Position numbers and translations under genes: made by a program
Notes under the pieces: model-generated
The model's input: the letters and a program-made list of their open reading frames with translations, nothing else
Database searches by the model: none
What the model was told of the DNA's origin: nothing
Shown: positions 10,700 through 22,600 of the stretch, one piece after another
Numbering within the stretch: the first letter of the stretch is position 1
Layout: every line of letters begins with the position of its first letter
From: Otatea glauca
Lineage: Eukaryota > Streptophyta > Magnoliopsida > Poales > Poaceae
Assembly: GCA_036346275.1 (NCBI GenBank)
Contig: CM070730.1
Location: 2,976,309-3,040,308 of the forward strand
DNA length: 64,000 bases
Direction: 5' to 3'

Positions 10700-12550
10700 A
10701 TTTTAGCCGTGGGTTCGACGAGGAAAAAGAGAGACCCCTCTGCCGCGAGGAGTTTTATACGCGGGGGTGGAAATGGAACCTGCGACTGATGAGTGGGCGA
10801 CTCTGTACTTTATGTGGCAGATTTCTAGCAATCGGAGAAGCCTTCGACATAATTTATATATATATAAATATAGTTCTTTTTTGAATAAATTTAAAAAATA
10901 TATATACTCTTTCTTCACCGTAGCAATGCGCTGCCAACGAGGCAGGACTCGCTGGCTTGCCACGCCATGGGCTGTAGCAAGTTCATGCCGGGCTCCCCCT
11001 ATCTTGGTAGGAACGGGCCCATCAAATCAACCAATTAATAACTTAATTAATCATGTTAATTAATTAGTCACTTTTACTTAATTAACCCGTACCATCCTGC
11101 CGAGGTGTGCATGCTCAACAGATCATTACCAGACGGCGTTCATGGTACTTGTGCCGTCGAGCTCTAGCTACGCGTCAGCTCAGGCCCCCTTGCCTGCCCC
11201 GATGGGCTCTACTGACATGGTGCGGCGAGATACCATCGTACGAGAGCGCGGTATGTGACATATGTCGCCTGTTGTTGTTTCAGCGGTCGGAGACGGAGCT
11301 AGTTTTACAAATTTGTTCGTATGAAACCAGATTTTCTTTTTAAAAAAGAAGTGTGTCCGAGGGAAAAAAATACGAGGACTTCGTATATGGATACCGGTCC
11401 AAGGAGAGAGATCAAGTAGCAGCTACAGTACTACTGCACAAGCTACAGTTGCTGAAACCTACCTCTACAGTGAAATGCTCGTGTACACAGTAGTCATGCT
11501 ACAGAGACTGATACATAATAGTGTTCTACAGCTCACACCAGCGAACGCAAGGAAGATGGAGGATTTGTTAATACATTCCTCGACATTTAAGCATTTGCCA
11601 CCAACTGCTTTACTACTTAGGAGGCATAAATCCTAAAAATTCTCTATAAAGAATTGAAATGTGCTGTGGCAATGTGCCATGGTATGCCCTTCCTTGTTGA
11701 GGAGGAAGAAAAACTCGCGCCCAGGAGCTAGGCAAATCGGTCCAGAATGATGTTAACTCTATTTCTCCTGTGGAGACTTGTTCCGAAGATCTGGCTCTAA
11801 GGTCTTACTGTGCTATCTGTACGATTATTGAGTCGTTGTACAAGCACCACAAATCCAACTTGTTCATGTCTTTTCTGACGCTGACAAATGAATAGGACAT
11901 CTTGCTCGATTCTTCTCACGTAGTTTTAACTTTCAACGTTACAGATTTCGTTTTAGACTCGACAGCTACCATTGATCTTATCTCCAACCTGCCATCAAGT
12001 AAAATAATAAAAACCCCTTGAGAGCCTCCAAGCGTAGTCGCGTAGTGTGCACCAGCAAATTAACATCGCGAGATTTTCACGACAAACGGCAAAATTTGCC
12101 GTTAGCAGTACAGGTCAAAATGAAGCGTTTGCCTTTTGGATCACTTAAACAAGCTATATCACTCGAGGCTTTTTACCATTCTTGAAAGATTCACTCTCCA
12201 TTTAGGTTTATAAGATATATTTTTTCTTGTCAGAATTAACAAAAAGACATTGAAAATGACTAAATTATTCATAATTATTATCACTAAGCACTATATTCAA
12301 TGTATGCAGGTAGAGAATATGAAGTAAAGATGAATATTTATTAAGGGTACATAGAGAACATCACACTAATTTTGCATTAGAATATGAAATATGTCTTATA
12401 TTTATGATAAAATTATTCAAAAAATAAGCCTGGTAAACTTGGATGGATGGAGACTAAAAATTGCATTAAACTAGCAATAAGAGGTAACAAAAATTTTAAA
12501 AATAGAGATACTAACTTTTCTTGATGCTAGCTTAATGATTTTGGTGCGTT
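10700..12550. other. Intergenic, no gene recognised
   Basis: 10835-10915 is a TATA-rich stretch upstream of the TrpD fragment. 11020-11090 is rich in TTAATTAA words. 11100-12550 has only short, non-conserved open frames, and 12170-12540 is AT-rich. No element ends with target duplications were found. Confidence 0.4.
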
Positions 12551-12558
12551 AAAGAAAA

Positions 12559-12873
12559 GTCAGCATGGCTCTCTATTGCGACACAGAGACTATGGCCGGA
12601 GGAGCGAGCGATAGAGCACGGCCGCACAGCTCTGCAAACTGCGGACTTCGCTCACAGTCACAGGACGCTGTGCATTTCAGCACAGAAGAAAATCGTGGAA
12701 GACGACACCTCGCTTACATGTTAAAAATGTCAGCATGGCTCTCTCTTGCCACAAGACAGGGACGAAGGGAGGAGGCCGCACGGCACTGCAAACTGCGGAC
12801 TTCGTTCACAGGACGCTGTATGTTTCAGCACAGAAGAAAATCGCGAAAGACGACACCTCGCTTGCATGTAGCA
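12559..12873 (+). repeat. Tandem duplication, period about 170 bp
   Basis: The segment starting GTCAGCATGGCTCTCT at 12559 recurs at 12729. Both copies contain CTGCAAACTGCGGACTTCG, CACAGGACGCTGT and CAGCACAGAAGAAAATCG in the same order. The second copy has small deletions. There is no known protein or repeat class. Confidence 0.85.
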
Positions 12874-13105
12874 GATGTAACATGCTTCTCCGTCTGATTC
12901 CGGAGAAGAGGTTGGTGGGTGGGGTTTGTGTAGCAGACAATTCGTATGGTTGGTGGTGTGTCAGGGAGATCATCAGTTGATATCAGTCGCATGACAAGAT
13001 GTCCAAACGAGACAAAGCAGCAATTGATATATTCCACCGTTTGCTACTTTGCTTCTTATATGCATAACTTACATCGATCACGTGTATTCTTGAGGGGAAT
13101 AAATA

Positions 13106-13338
13106 CTTCGTCCGTTCGCGTTTACTTGTCAGTTTTGATTTTAATAGATTAAGCTTTGAGTGTTATTTTAAGTAATACAAATCAAATAACTATAAATATA
13201 GTATGTTAGTAAAGCACTCTAGATTATAGATATAACAATACCACCTTTATATAGCATAACTAGATGTTTTAAAATTTGTGTTGGTCAAAGCTTGAGGGCA
13301 CAAAGTCAAAATTGACATGTAAAAGTGACCGAAGGGAG
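13106..13338. mobile_element. Stowaway-like MITE
   Basis: Left end CTTCGTCCGTTCGCGTTTAC and inverted right end CTCCCTTCGGTCACTTTTAC, each flanked by TA (13104-13105 and 13339-13340). The 233-bp AT-rich interior is non-coding. It lies just beyond the 3' end of ANGUSTIFOLIA. Confidence 0.75.
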
Positions 13339-13685
13339 TAAGTCATGATAACCATAAACTGGTACTCGATTGAAAAGTCCCCAGGTAGAAGAGAACCGCA
13401 ACATGTGACTCACATAAGCAAATTTGTAACAGCGGTGTCCAACTCAATGACGCAGCAATTTACAACGCCATCTTACGCTTTCCATGGGAAATAACAAACG
13501 TGCTGGGAACAAAACTTACAACGAGGGTCAGATCTAGTCACATAACAAATACAGCCACACGTTCTGTGCCTACTAGGTTCCTACATTAGACAAAAGCCAG
13601 AATTTAACTTCGGCAGTACGAAAAAATTGGCACCAAGTCAAACGAAACAACAACGAGTCAATTCATTTCTTTGTCCTCAGAAGGG

Positions 13686-16600
13686 CTAATCTAGCCACCG
13701 AGTGACTCCATCTTCTTCACTCGCAGCTGCAAGGATCTCGATACAGACGTCCAATATAACCTACAGACATTCCAACCAGTAGGAATCTGAGTATTAAGAC
13801 CCCAAAAAAAGTGTTTGCGCAAGAGACAGCACAGCAAAGTAACAGAAAAAGAGCAGTAATCTTCTTAAAGCCTGTTATTAAAGAGGAGGGAGAAGATGGT
13901 ATGCATGGAATGATGGGAATCGACATTGCTATATCTTTTTTTTCTTTGTTTAGAACGGCAATTGGAAAGGTGTGTACCGAAGAATTTCTGCAGTTGATAA
14001 GTCTGCAACCCTCAAGAAAGGAACCTTCCAGCATCCAGCTCTCCCAAATATCAAAAGTATGACTTGCAAACACAAACTCCATCCTCCTATTAATCTGTTA
14101 ACATATGAAAGAAAGTTAAATGTCAAACAATCAGCAACCGAGGGTATAAAAAATGAATCAAAAGAACACTTCTATTTCTCAACCCATTTGACTAGCTCCA
14201 ATGGAATTAAGAATGAAACAAGTAATTTTTTCAACAAAAAAACTTGGATAATTGCATTGGCAGCCCCTGTATTGCACATTAGAGCAATCAACTATCAAGC
14301 CCCTCTATATAGCGTGATGTCCTTGTATCTATGCAACAAATACAAGTAGAGGGCTCCAATGTACAAACTTGAGGGTGAAACAAGTAGTAGTGACAGAAGT
14401 ATCAAATCCAAAATTATGGCCATTAAATAGATGATGGGTCAACAACCTAAGCATTGAGGCCTGTGTGATCATTGGATGTTTCATACACCATGTGAATGCT
14501 AACTTTTGTTAAGTTTCAGTAAATAAATCTACTTTAAGTCTACAGATAACATAATCAGTTGTGTACAGTAGTGTCATTAGTTTCGAAAGCGTTCACAAAT
14601 CATAATACCAGGACCACACAATTTCTTCAAAGGTTAATCAATATCTATTTTAGCCAAGTAGAGCCCACCACCTACCACACACACACACACACACACACAG
14701 ATGAGATGATACCTGCAATAGTTTACCTCCAGCAACAAAGGATCGCAATCCCATGGTATCCTGAGAAGTAAATGGGTTTTAGTGCCTCATATGCATAGCA
14801 CGAAACCAAAAAGAAAGGTGAAAGACTAAAACCATACCTTGTTTCTGAAAGTGACTAGGAACTGAGCAGCAGGGTCCCTGTTTGTAGTATTTGACACAAT
14901 ATCAAGGATCCAACCACCACCACCAGCAAGTCTCTGTCTTGCAACATGGAACCCTGAATTATCTTTTGCTCTCAAGGCTACAACAAAACCATCTTTCAGT
15001 TTATCAGGATATTTTCTACCAAGCAATACAGGCAACTTCTTCTCAGAAGTTATTTCCATTGGGGATTCAGCAGGAGATTTCTGCTTGTATTTTGAGTCCT
15101 CAGGAGAAGCAAATCGTGAACTGGAACTTAATACCTGGTCCCTGCCACTCATTGCAGTGTCTTCATCTCTACGTGAGGAATAATTACTGTCACTCTCTAC
15201 AGCAGACAAGTTGTCCATTTTCTGTTGAGATCTGCGGTGAGAAGGCCTTTTTTTCCCTTTCTTTCCAGAACGGCTGCGCCTTCCTTCTGTTTGGGAGCCA
15301 ACATTTTGATACTGACCTGAAGCTTGAGGTTCTTTATGCTGGGACATGGCTCTTTTCTTTTCATACGCCAGAGTTAACTGGCTATCATCTGTCTGCTGTT
15401 CACCATCAAAAACCTGTGAATGGCTTTCTTTTGCTCCTTTCTCTAGTTGATTATCTTCATTTCCAGCTTCACTAATTTCTTCATCTCCATCGGAAATCGC
15501 ACTACTTGGAACAACACCATCAAAGAAAAAAGACTGTAATATCGTGATTGCTTTCTCTCTTATTTCCATCCACACTTCTTCACTATAGTCTGCACTTCGA
15601 GGAAGAATTAAAACATTTGGCATCTCCCTTACCTGTAAGCATTAAAGTTAGCAATCATTTTTGCTGAGAAACAAGTAATGCAACTATAGCAATGCAAAAA
15701 AAGGGCACCAATTGTTTGTCCTCATCTGCGAGGACATTAATTGTTTGTCCATTTGGACAAGAAAGGCGCTATAGCTAGTTGTCTAGTTTCAATGCCTCAC
15801 ATCTTAATGTCATCTAAAAAAGTTCAACTTCTAATGAAGATGAACAATCTTCTTGTAAAGAGAAATACTAAGTTAGCTATAGTACATAAAGCAAGTTCCC
15901 CGTTAAGATATAACTTTGCATCAGTGCATCCTATGATGTGGACTAGGGTTCTTTTTTTCTGGAATTTTGGAAAGGGTAGAAAGAGTTGATCGCCCTCCTA
16001 CTCCTAGGGCTTAATCCCTGCAAGAGGAGGCTCTGATCGACTCTGCTGCTTTGAGGAATTTTTGCTTTATTCATTTCTATCCAAAAGAGCCGGCTCTCCT
16101 TTATAGATTGGGTGCAGCCTTCTTAACAACTAAAACTAGATATAACTGAAATAGAGATAGAATATATCTAACTAACTATAGATAGAATAAATCTAACCAA
16201 CTCCCACCCTCTTATTCTATTGCCACACTGCTGGCCGGTGCTGCTGTTGCCGCACTGCTGCTGGTGGACTTCTTGCAGCGACGACGCTCATAAACCTTCC
16301 CCACAAAAGCGTCCACAACATTTCCACCCTCCTGGAGAAACAACTCGTCCTCGAGTTGGAACTGGGGATAACGCTCCTTGAAGAAATCCAAGCGTTCCCA
16401 TGCAGCATTAGCAGCTGAACAACCCACCCATTGCACCAAAAGTTCCCAAACGCCACGATTGAGATGGGCGCGTACAATACTTTTGGGAGAAGGAACCACA
16501 CGTCCATCGACAAAATCGGGCAACTGAACTTCAGAGGTTGGAGGAATACCTTCAAATTGCTTTAGTAAAGCCACATGGAAAACATTATGAATATGAGCCT

Positions 16601-19600
16601 TAGCAAGAAGCTGAAGACGGTAGGCGACTGACTCAATACGGTCCAGAATGCAGAAGGGACCATAAAAACGTGGTGCCAATTTGGAAGCACCCTCCTTAAT
16701 AACCAAAGCAGAACAGTGATGTAGCCATAGCCAAACCCAATCACCCACTTCAAAACTGACAGCACGATGAGACTTGTCATAAAATTGCTTCATGTGGTCC
16801 TGAGCCTGACGAAGAGGCTCTTGAATTTCAGCCAAAAACTCATCACGATCCTTCAGATGGAGGTCAACGGTGGCCACACGAGCCGTACTAGGTTCTTATG
16901 ATAACATGGTTGATGGCTCCCATCCATACACAACCTGAAAAGGGGTGGTTTTTAAGGCAGTTTGATAGGAGAATTATAACAAAATTCCGCCCACGGAAGC
17001 CATTGGAGCCACTGTTTTGGACGATCACAAGAGAGACAACGAAGATACATCACAATAATACGGTTGACCACCTCCGTTTTGCCGTCGCTTTGGGGATGAA
17101 AAGCTGTACTGAGATGTAACTAAACCCCAGAGAGACGGAATAAATCTGTCCAAAAGTTACTGGTGAAGATGGGATCACGGTCACTGACAACGGATGACGG
17201 AATCCCATGTAGACGGACGATGTCATTTAAGAAAATGTGTGCTACCAAACTAGTAGTATACGGATGGCCCAGGGCAATGAAATGTGCATACTTGGAGAAT
17301 CGATCAACAACTGTCAAGATAACCGACTTTCCACCTATTTTAGGGAGGCCCTCCACAAAATCCATACTAATATCCTGTCAAATAATGGAAGGATAGCCAA
17401 AGGCTGCAAGAGACCAACGGGATGAAGGTGCTCTGTTTTGTTGCGTTGACACACCGCGCAGCTGCGAACGAACTCCCACACCAGCTTGGAAGAGTGTGGG
17501 TGATAAAAGGAAGATCGCAAGCAATGAAGAGTCTTTTGAGTACCTTCATGTCCGCTGCCATGTGCCTCCAGCAACAACTGCGGCCATAAGGACGAGTCTG
17601 GCAGTATATATATATCTTGCCCTTATGGAGGATAAGACAATCTACAATGGACCAACCATCTACAGCATTAGCAGCAAGAATCTGGTCCCGAAGTTCACAT
17701 GCTGAGGAAGACGACTTGAGCTCGTTGTGGATCTGCTCAAAGACTGCAAAAGTTGTAGAAGAAATCGCTGCTAACATTGGTGTGGACTCCTCCCGTCACG
17801 AGAGAGCATCTGCAGCCGCATTCTGTCGACCTGGCCGGAACTCTACCATGAAATCATAACCAAATAACTTGCTTACCCATATATGCCGCGGAATTGTTGA
17901 CAGACACTGATCAAGGAGAAACTTCAAGGTGTAATGATCAATCCGAATGGTGAACGGACGCCCCCACAAATACTGTCTCCAGAGCCGGACAGCCTTAACC
18001 AACCAATCAGCTCCCGTTCATATGCTGCCAGCTTCAAGTGATGAGGCGCTACAGCCCTGCTGAAAAATGCGATGGGACCTGCTCCTTGGTGTAATATTGC
18101 CCCAAAACCAATACCAGAAACATCGCAATCGACCAAAAAACGCTTGTTGAAATTAGGAAATTGTAAAATAGGGCATGAAGTCAGCGCTAATTTGAGTTTA
18201 GAAAATGTGTCCTCAGCCTCTGGCGTCCAAGAGAATGCCTCCTTCTTGAGTAATTTGGTAAGAGGAGCAGCTACCACTCCATATGATTGGATGAACTTAC
18301 GGTAATATCCTGTGAGACCAAGGAAGCCTCGCAATGCTCATACTATCGTGGGCGTTGGCCATTTGACAACAGCTTCAATTTTGTTCTGATCCATGGCAAC
18401 ACCCTGTCCTGAAATGACATGACCCAAATACTCCATCGAATCCTTGCGTAAAAATCACTTGGAGCGCTTGAGCACCAGCTTGTTCTGGAGCAACACCTCA
18501 AGGACTCTCCGAACATGCTGAAGATGTTCGTACCAAGATGAGCTGTAAATCAAAATGTCGTCGAAGAAAACCAGCACAAAACGACGCAAGTATGCCCTGA
18601 GAACATTGTTCATAAGGGCCTAAAAGGTGGCAGGAGCATTGGTCAAGCCAAAAGACATGACCAAGAATTCATAATGGCCGCGATGGATACGAAAAGTTGT
18701 ATTCTCAGTATCGTCAGGATGCATCCGCACTTGATGGTACCCACTGCGAAGATCCAACTTGGTGAAATATCGAGCGCCTTTAAGTTCATCAAGAAGTTCA
18801 TCAACAACTGGAATGGGAAATTTATCCTTTACCGTTTGAGAATTGAGAGCACGGTAATCAACACAAAAACGCCAAGAATTGTCCCGCTTCCGTACTAAAA
18901 TCACCGGCGAAGAAAAAGCGATGTACTCTGGCAAATGAGTCCTTGTTGCAGCATCTCCTTGCACTGACGTTCAATTTCATCCTTCAACAGTTGTGGGTAA
19001 CGGTATGGTCGAACCGCTACTGGAGCCGAACCTGGCAGCAGATGAATGCGGTGATCGCGGCTGTGTTGCAGTGGTAGGGAGCACGGAGCTTCAAAGATTA
19101 CAGCGAAGACCTTCAGTAGAGATTCCATTAATTCCTCACCTTCTGTCATTACCATACTTAACTGCCGCGGCTCATGACCCAAACCCTTCCATGTCACTTG
19201 ATGGTTCAACAACCAAAAAGACATAGACAATTGCTGAAAATCCCATAATATAGGGCCCAATGTGCGAAGCCATTGTATTCCCAATACTAGATCAAACACG
19301 GACAGTGGAATTACATAGCAATCTAGCACAAATCCGTCTTCGCCAATAGCAACACGTACTGCCTTGCACATGCCTCCACCGGAGAATCAATCGCTGTTTG
19401 CTACAGCCACACTAATGCCACCCTTGGTGGATGGTAACAAGCCTAGTCGGCTGGCTGTCTCCACTCCCACGAAGTTATGAGTGGAGCCGGAGTCCACAAG
19501 AGCCCACAAGGTTTTTCCGTTGATCTGATCCTGCAGCTGCATTGTTTTGCTGTTATGGATGCCTGTGAGCGCATGCAAGGATATCTCAATGTCTTCCTCA

Positions 19601-22600
19601 AGTAGTTCTTCCATGTCATCCTCATCAGCTAGCTCCAGGAGATAGATTCTCTTCATGGAACACTTGCCAATGCGCTCTCTGGAGAATTTCTCAGGGCAAT
19701 TGAAGCATAGCCCCTTCAGTCGTCGATGTTGAAGTATAAGTGAATGGCCCCCCGATTCGAATCCCCTCATCTTTTTCTTCCGCCGCAAGCTTGCCCTTCC
19801 CATCGAGCTCGCGCCGCGCCGTGCCAAGGCCACGATGGAGTCGGCGTCTTGGTCGTCGCGACAAGGGCCGCGCTCACGATGGAGTCGATGTTGAAGTATA
19901 AGTGAATTGCCCACCTTTCCTCATCAGCTTAAGCTTTTGGGTGAACTGGTCGGTGCATGCAACTCAATATGGTATCAGAGTCAAGAGGTCTCGAGTTCAA
20001 GACCCGGTTGACGCAATTAAAAATAATAATTGCAGCCCACTTCTATTCCACGTTCTAGGCACGAGGAGCCTACGTGAGTGAGTGTTGAAGTATAAGTGAA
20101 TTGCCCACCTTTCCTCATCAGCTTAAGCTTTTGGGTGAATTGGTTAGTGCATGCAACTCAATATGGTATCAGAGCCAAGAGGTCTCGAGTTCAAGACCCG
20201 GTTGACGCAATTAAAAAAAATTGTAGTCCACTTCTATTCCACGTCATAGGCCTGAGGGAGCTTACACGTGAGGGGGAGTGTTGAAGTATAAGTGAATTGC
20301 CCACCTTTCCTCATCAGCTTAAGCTTTTGGGTGAACTGGTTGGTGCATGCAACTCAATAGTCGATCTGCCATCTCCGCTGCCGTGAGCAACTTGCGCCCC
20401 CGTGTAGCTGACGTCTTGACAGTTGGGGATGCCGATCCTGGCGTGCTTGCTCCCGGGGAAGTGCTGGGAAGCACACTCCACGACCCTGCATTGGTGCTGG
20501 TCGGTTGACTGCTGATGCTTGTATTGCGGTTCATAGGTGCTGCCGTTTTGGTTGAAATCTTGATATCGTCTTCCTCATCCACTTCTAGTGTCCGCAATGG
20601 TTTTCCTTTGCTACCACTTGTTCCTTCAAAACCGATTTGGTGCTTGGAAACCGCCTTCTCCAATTTCTCCACTTTCTCAAGTGCAGACGCCATGCGTTGC
20701 ATCATCTAGAACATCTGTGCAGACTGCTCCTTCTCTACCGGTTCCATGGAAGGGTGGTGGGATGGCTCTGATACCAAATTGATGTGGAGTAGGGTTCTTT
20801 TTTTCTGGAATTTTGGAAAGGGTAGAAAGAACTGATCGTCCTCCTACTCCTAGGGCTTAATCCCTACGAGAGGAGGCTCTGATCGACTCTGCTGCTTTGA
20901 GGAATTTCTGTTTTATTCATTTCTATCCAAAAGAGCCAGATCCCTTTATAGATAGGGTGCAGCCTTCCTAACAACTAAAACTAGATATAACTGAAATAGA
21001 GGTAGAATATATCTAACTAACTAGAGATAGAATAAATCTAACCAACTCCCCCCCCCCCCTCTCTTATTCTATTGCCGCACTGCTGGAAGGTGCTGCTGTT
21101 GCCGCACTGCTGCTGGTGGACTTCTTGCGGCGACGGCGCTCATAAACCTTCCCCACAAAAGCGTCCACAACATCCTATCACAACTGAGCTTTTAAACTAT
21201 GTTAGACAGCAGATATTAACAGTGTTAAAAGTAATGTGTAAAATAGTCAAGCTCGATAGATGAAGAACAGAAGATTTGAAATAATGGAATGCTAAAAGAA
21301 ATTAAATATTTTCGATTTCCTTTTATTTCAGATATTCCTTTTCATTGGAGCCACATCAGGAAGGATGGAGCATTCCAAATGATGATGCAGTTTGATCATA
21401 GATGAATTTATTCCATCCTAAATGACCATTTATGAACAGTATTCATATCTTAAGTCTAAGGTCCATACCCATGCTTCCATCCATTGTGGACCTTCAGCAC
21501 CATCCAATGCACAACCAGCTATGGTACCATCAATCAAGAGCTGTTTGAGTGCACAGTCATCTATAAGTTGGCAACTACCAGTATTGACAATGAATGCTCC
21601 TGCAGGACTAAAAAAATCAATTATAGTGTGTACTATAACTAAACTAAGGAAAAGAGATGCAAAAGTCCAGACTGCAGAGAGCATTGTAATGCAATAAGCA
21701 GAAGAAACAAAGGAAGCAAGAAAAACCTTACCAGGCTTTACGTGCTGCAGGCAGTCAGCGTTAAGTATATGCATGGTGTCATTTGTTAACGTACAATGCA
21801 GGGAAACAAGATCGCTTGCAGCCAATAAATCATTGAGAGTATCCATTCTCCTGGCAGCAGAAGGAAATACAATGGATGGCCTTTTTGCTTTCCCATTGGC
21901 CTTCAACAGACGTGATAATTAGAGTTAAAATAGTAAAAAAATATTACTTTAACCTTACACAACTTATGTAAGTATTTTTCAAAATTAGTGCACAAGGCGT
22001 ACAAATGTGAGCAAAAAAATATCATGAAGTTTATAGCATAACGAATAGGAACTGAGCATATTGTTATGGATTTGGTATAATATCTCAATGTAAGTGTGTA
22101 ACACAGTCATATTGTAAGCGAAGAATAACATTTTAGTTTAGTTTGGTTCAATTTCCTTCACGACCCAAATTCAACCTAGCAGCATGATCATCCGCATTGT
22201 GATCTGTCTAGTGCAAAACAGGAAGAATTTTGTGGTTCAGTTAGTTTCCCATTGTGATCCACACTTTGGAAGGGGCCAATTATCGGCAATGAGGTATAGA
22301 GCCCATGAACGCTGATAGAAAGTGTGTGTTTGATTAGAACCACTGAGGTCAATTAACGTAATAAAATACACACATCAATGAGTTCTTCTCACATTTCCCT
22401 TCTCCTTTTCCGTGCCCCATAAAATTAAAAACTAGCAAGATAATTACTAGATGGGGCATAAGTTACTAATGTTTTTTACCTCTTCCTTCAAAGAAATAAA
22501 GACTGGATAGTAGCCTAAGGGCCTGTTTGTGGTTGGGGCGCTTAAAGCTGAAAAGCCAGTAGCCCCCCCCAAAAAACAGCTTAGCTTGTAAGCGGCTTTT

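Larger units (their letters stand above)
15934..21172 (-). mobile_element. Ty3-gypsy retrotransposon (chromodomain type) inside ANGUSTIFOLIA intron 3
   Basis: LTRs lie at 15934-16320 (387 bp) and 20780-21172 (393 bp), nearly identical and flanked by a perfect 5-bp duplication TCCTA (15929-15933, 21173-21177). On the minus strand the primer binding site TGGTATCAGAGCC (20764-20776) lies next to the 5' LTR, and a purine tract GGAGGGTGGAAA (16321-16332) precedes the 3' LTR. The internal order is gag, protease, RT, RNase H, integrase, then a chromodomain-like tail, as in chromoviruses of plants. The gag region is split by a TRIM/SMART insertion and RT-RNase H contains nonsense codons, so it is dead. 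It has the same orientation as the host gene. Confidence 0.93.

Noticed and set aside
21046..21172. Initially read as a stray piece of the gypsy interior next to a short LTR
   Set aside because: The same segment lies inside the left LTR before the purine tract, and the TCCTA duplication follows it, so it belongs to the LTR.
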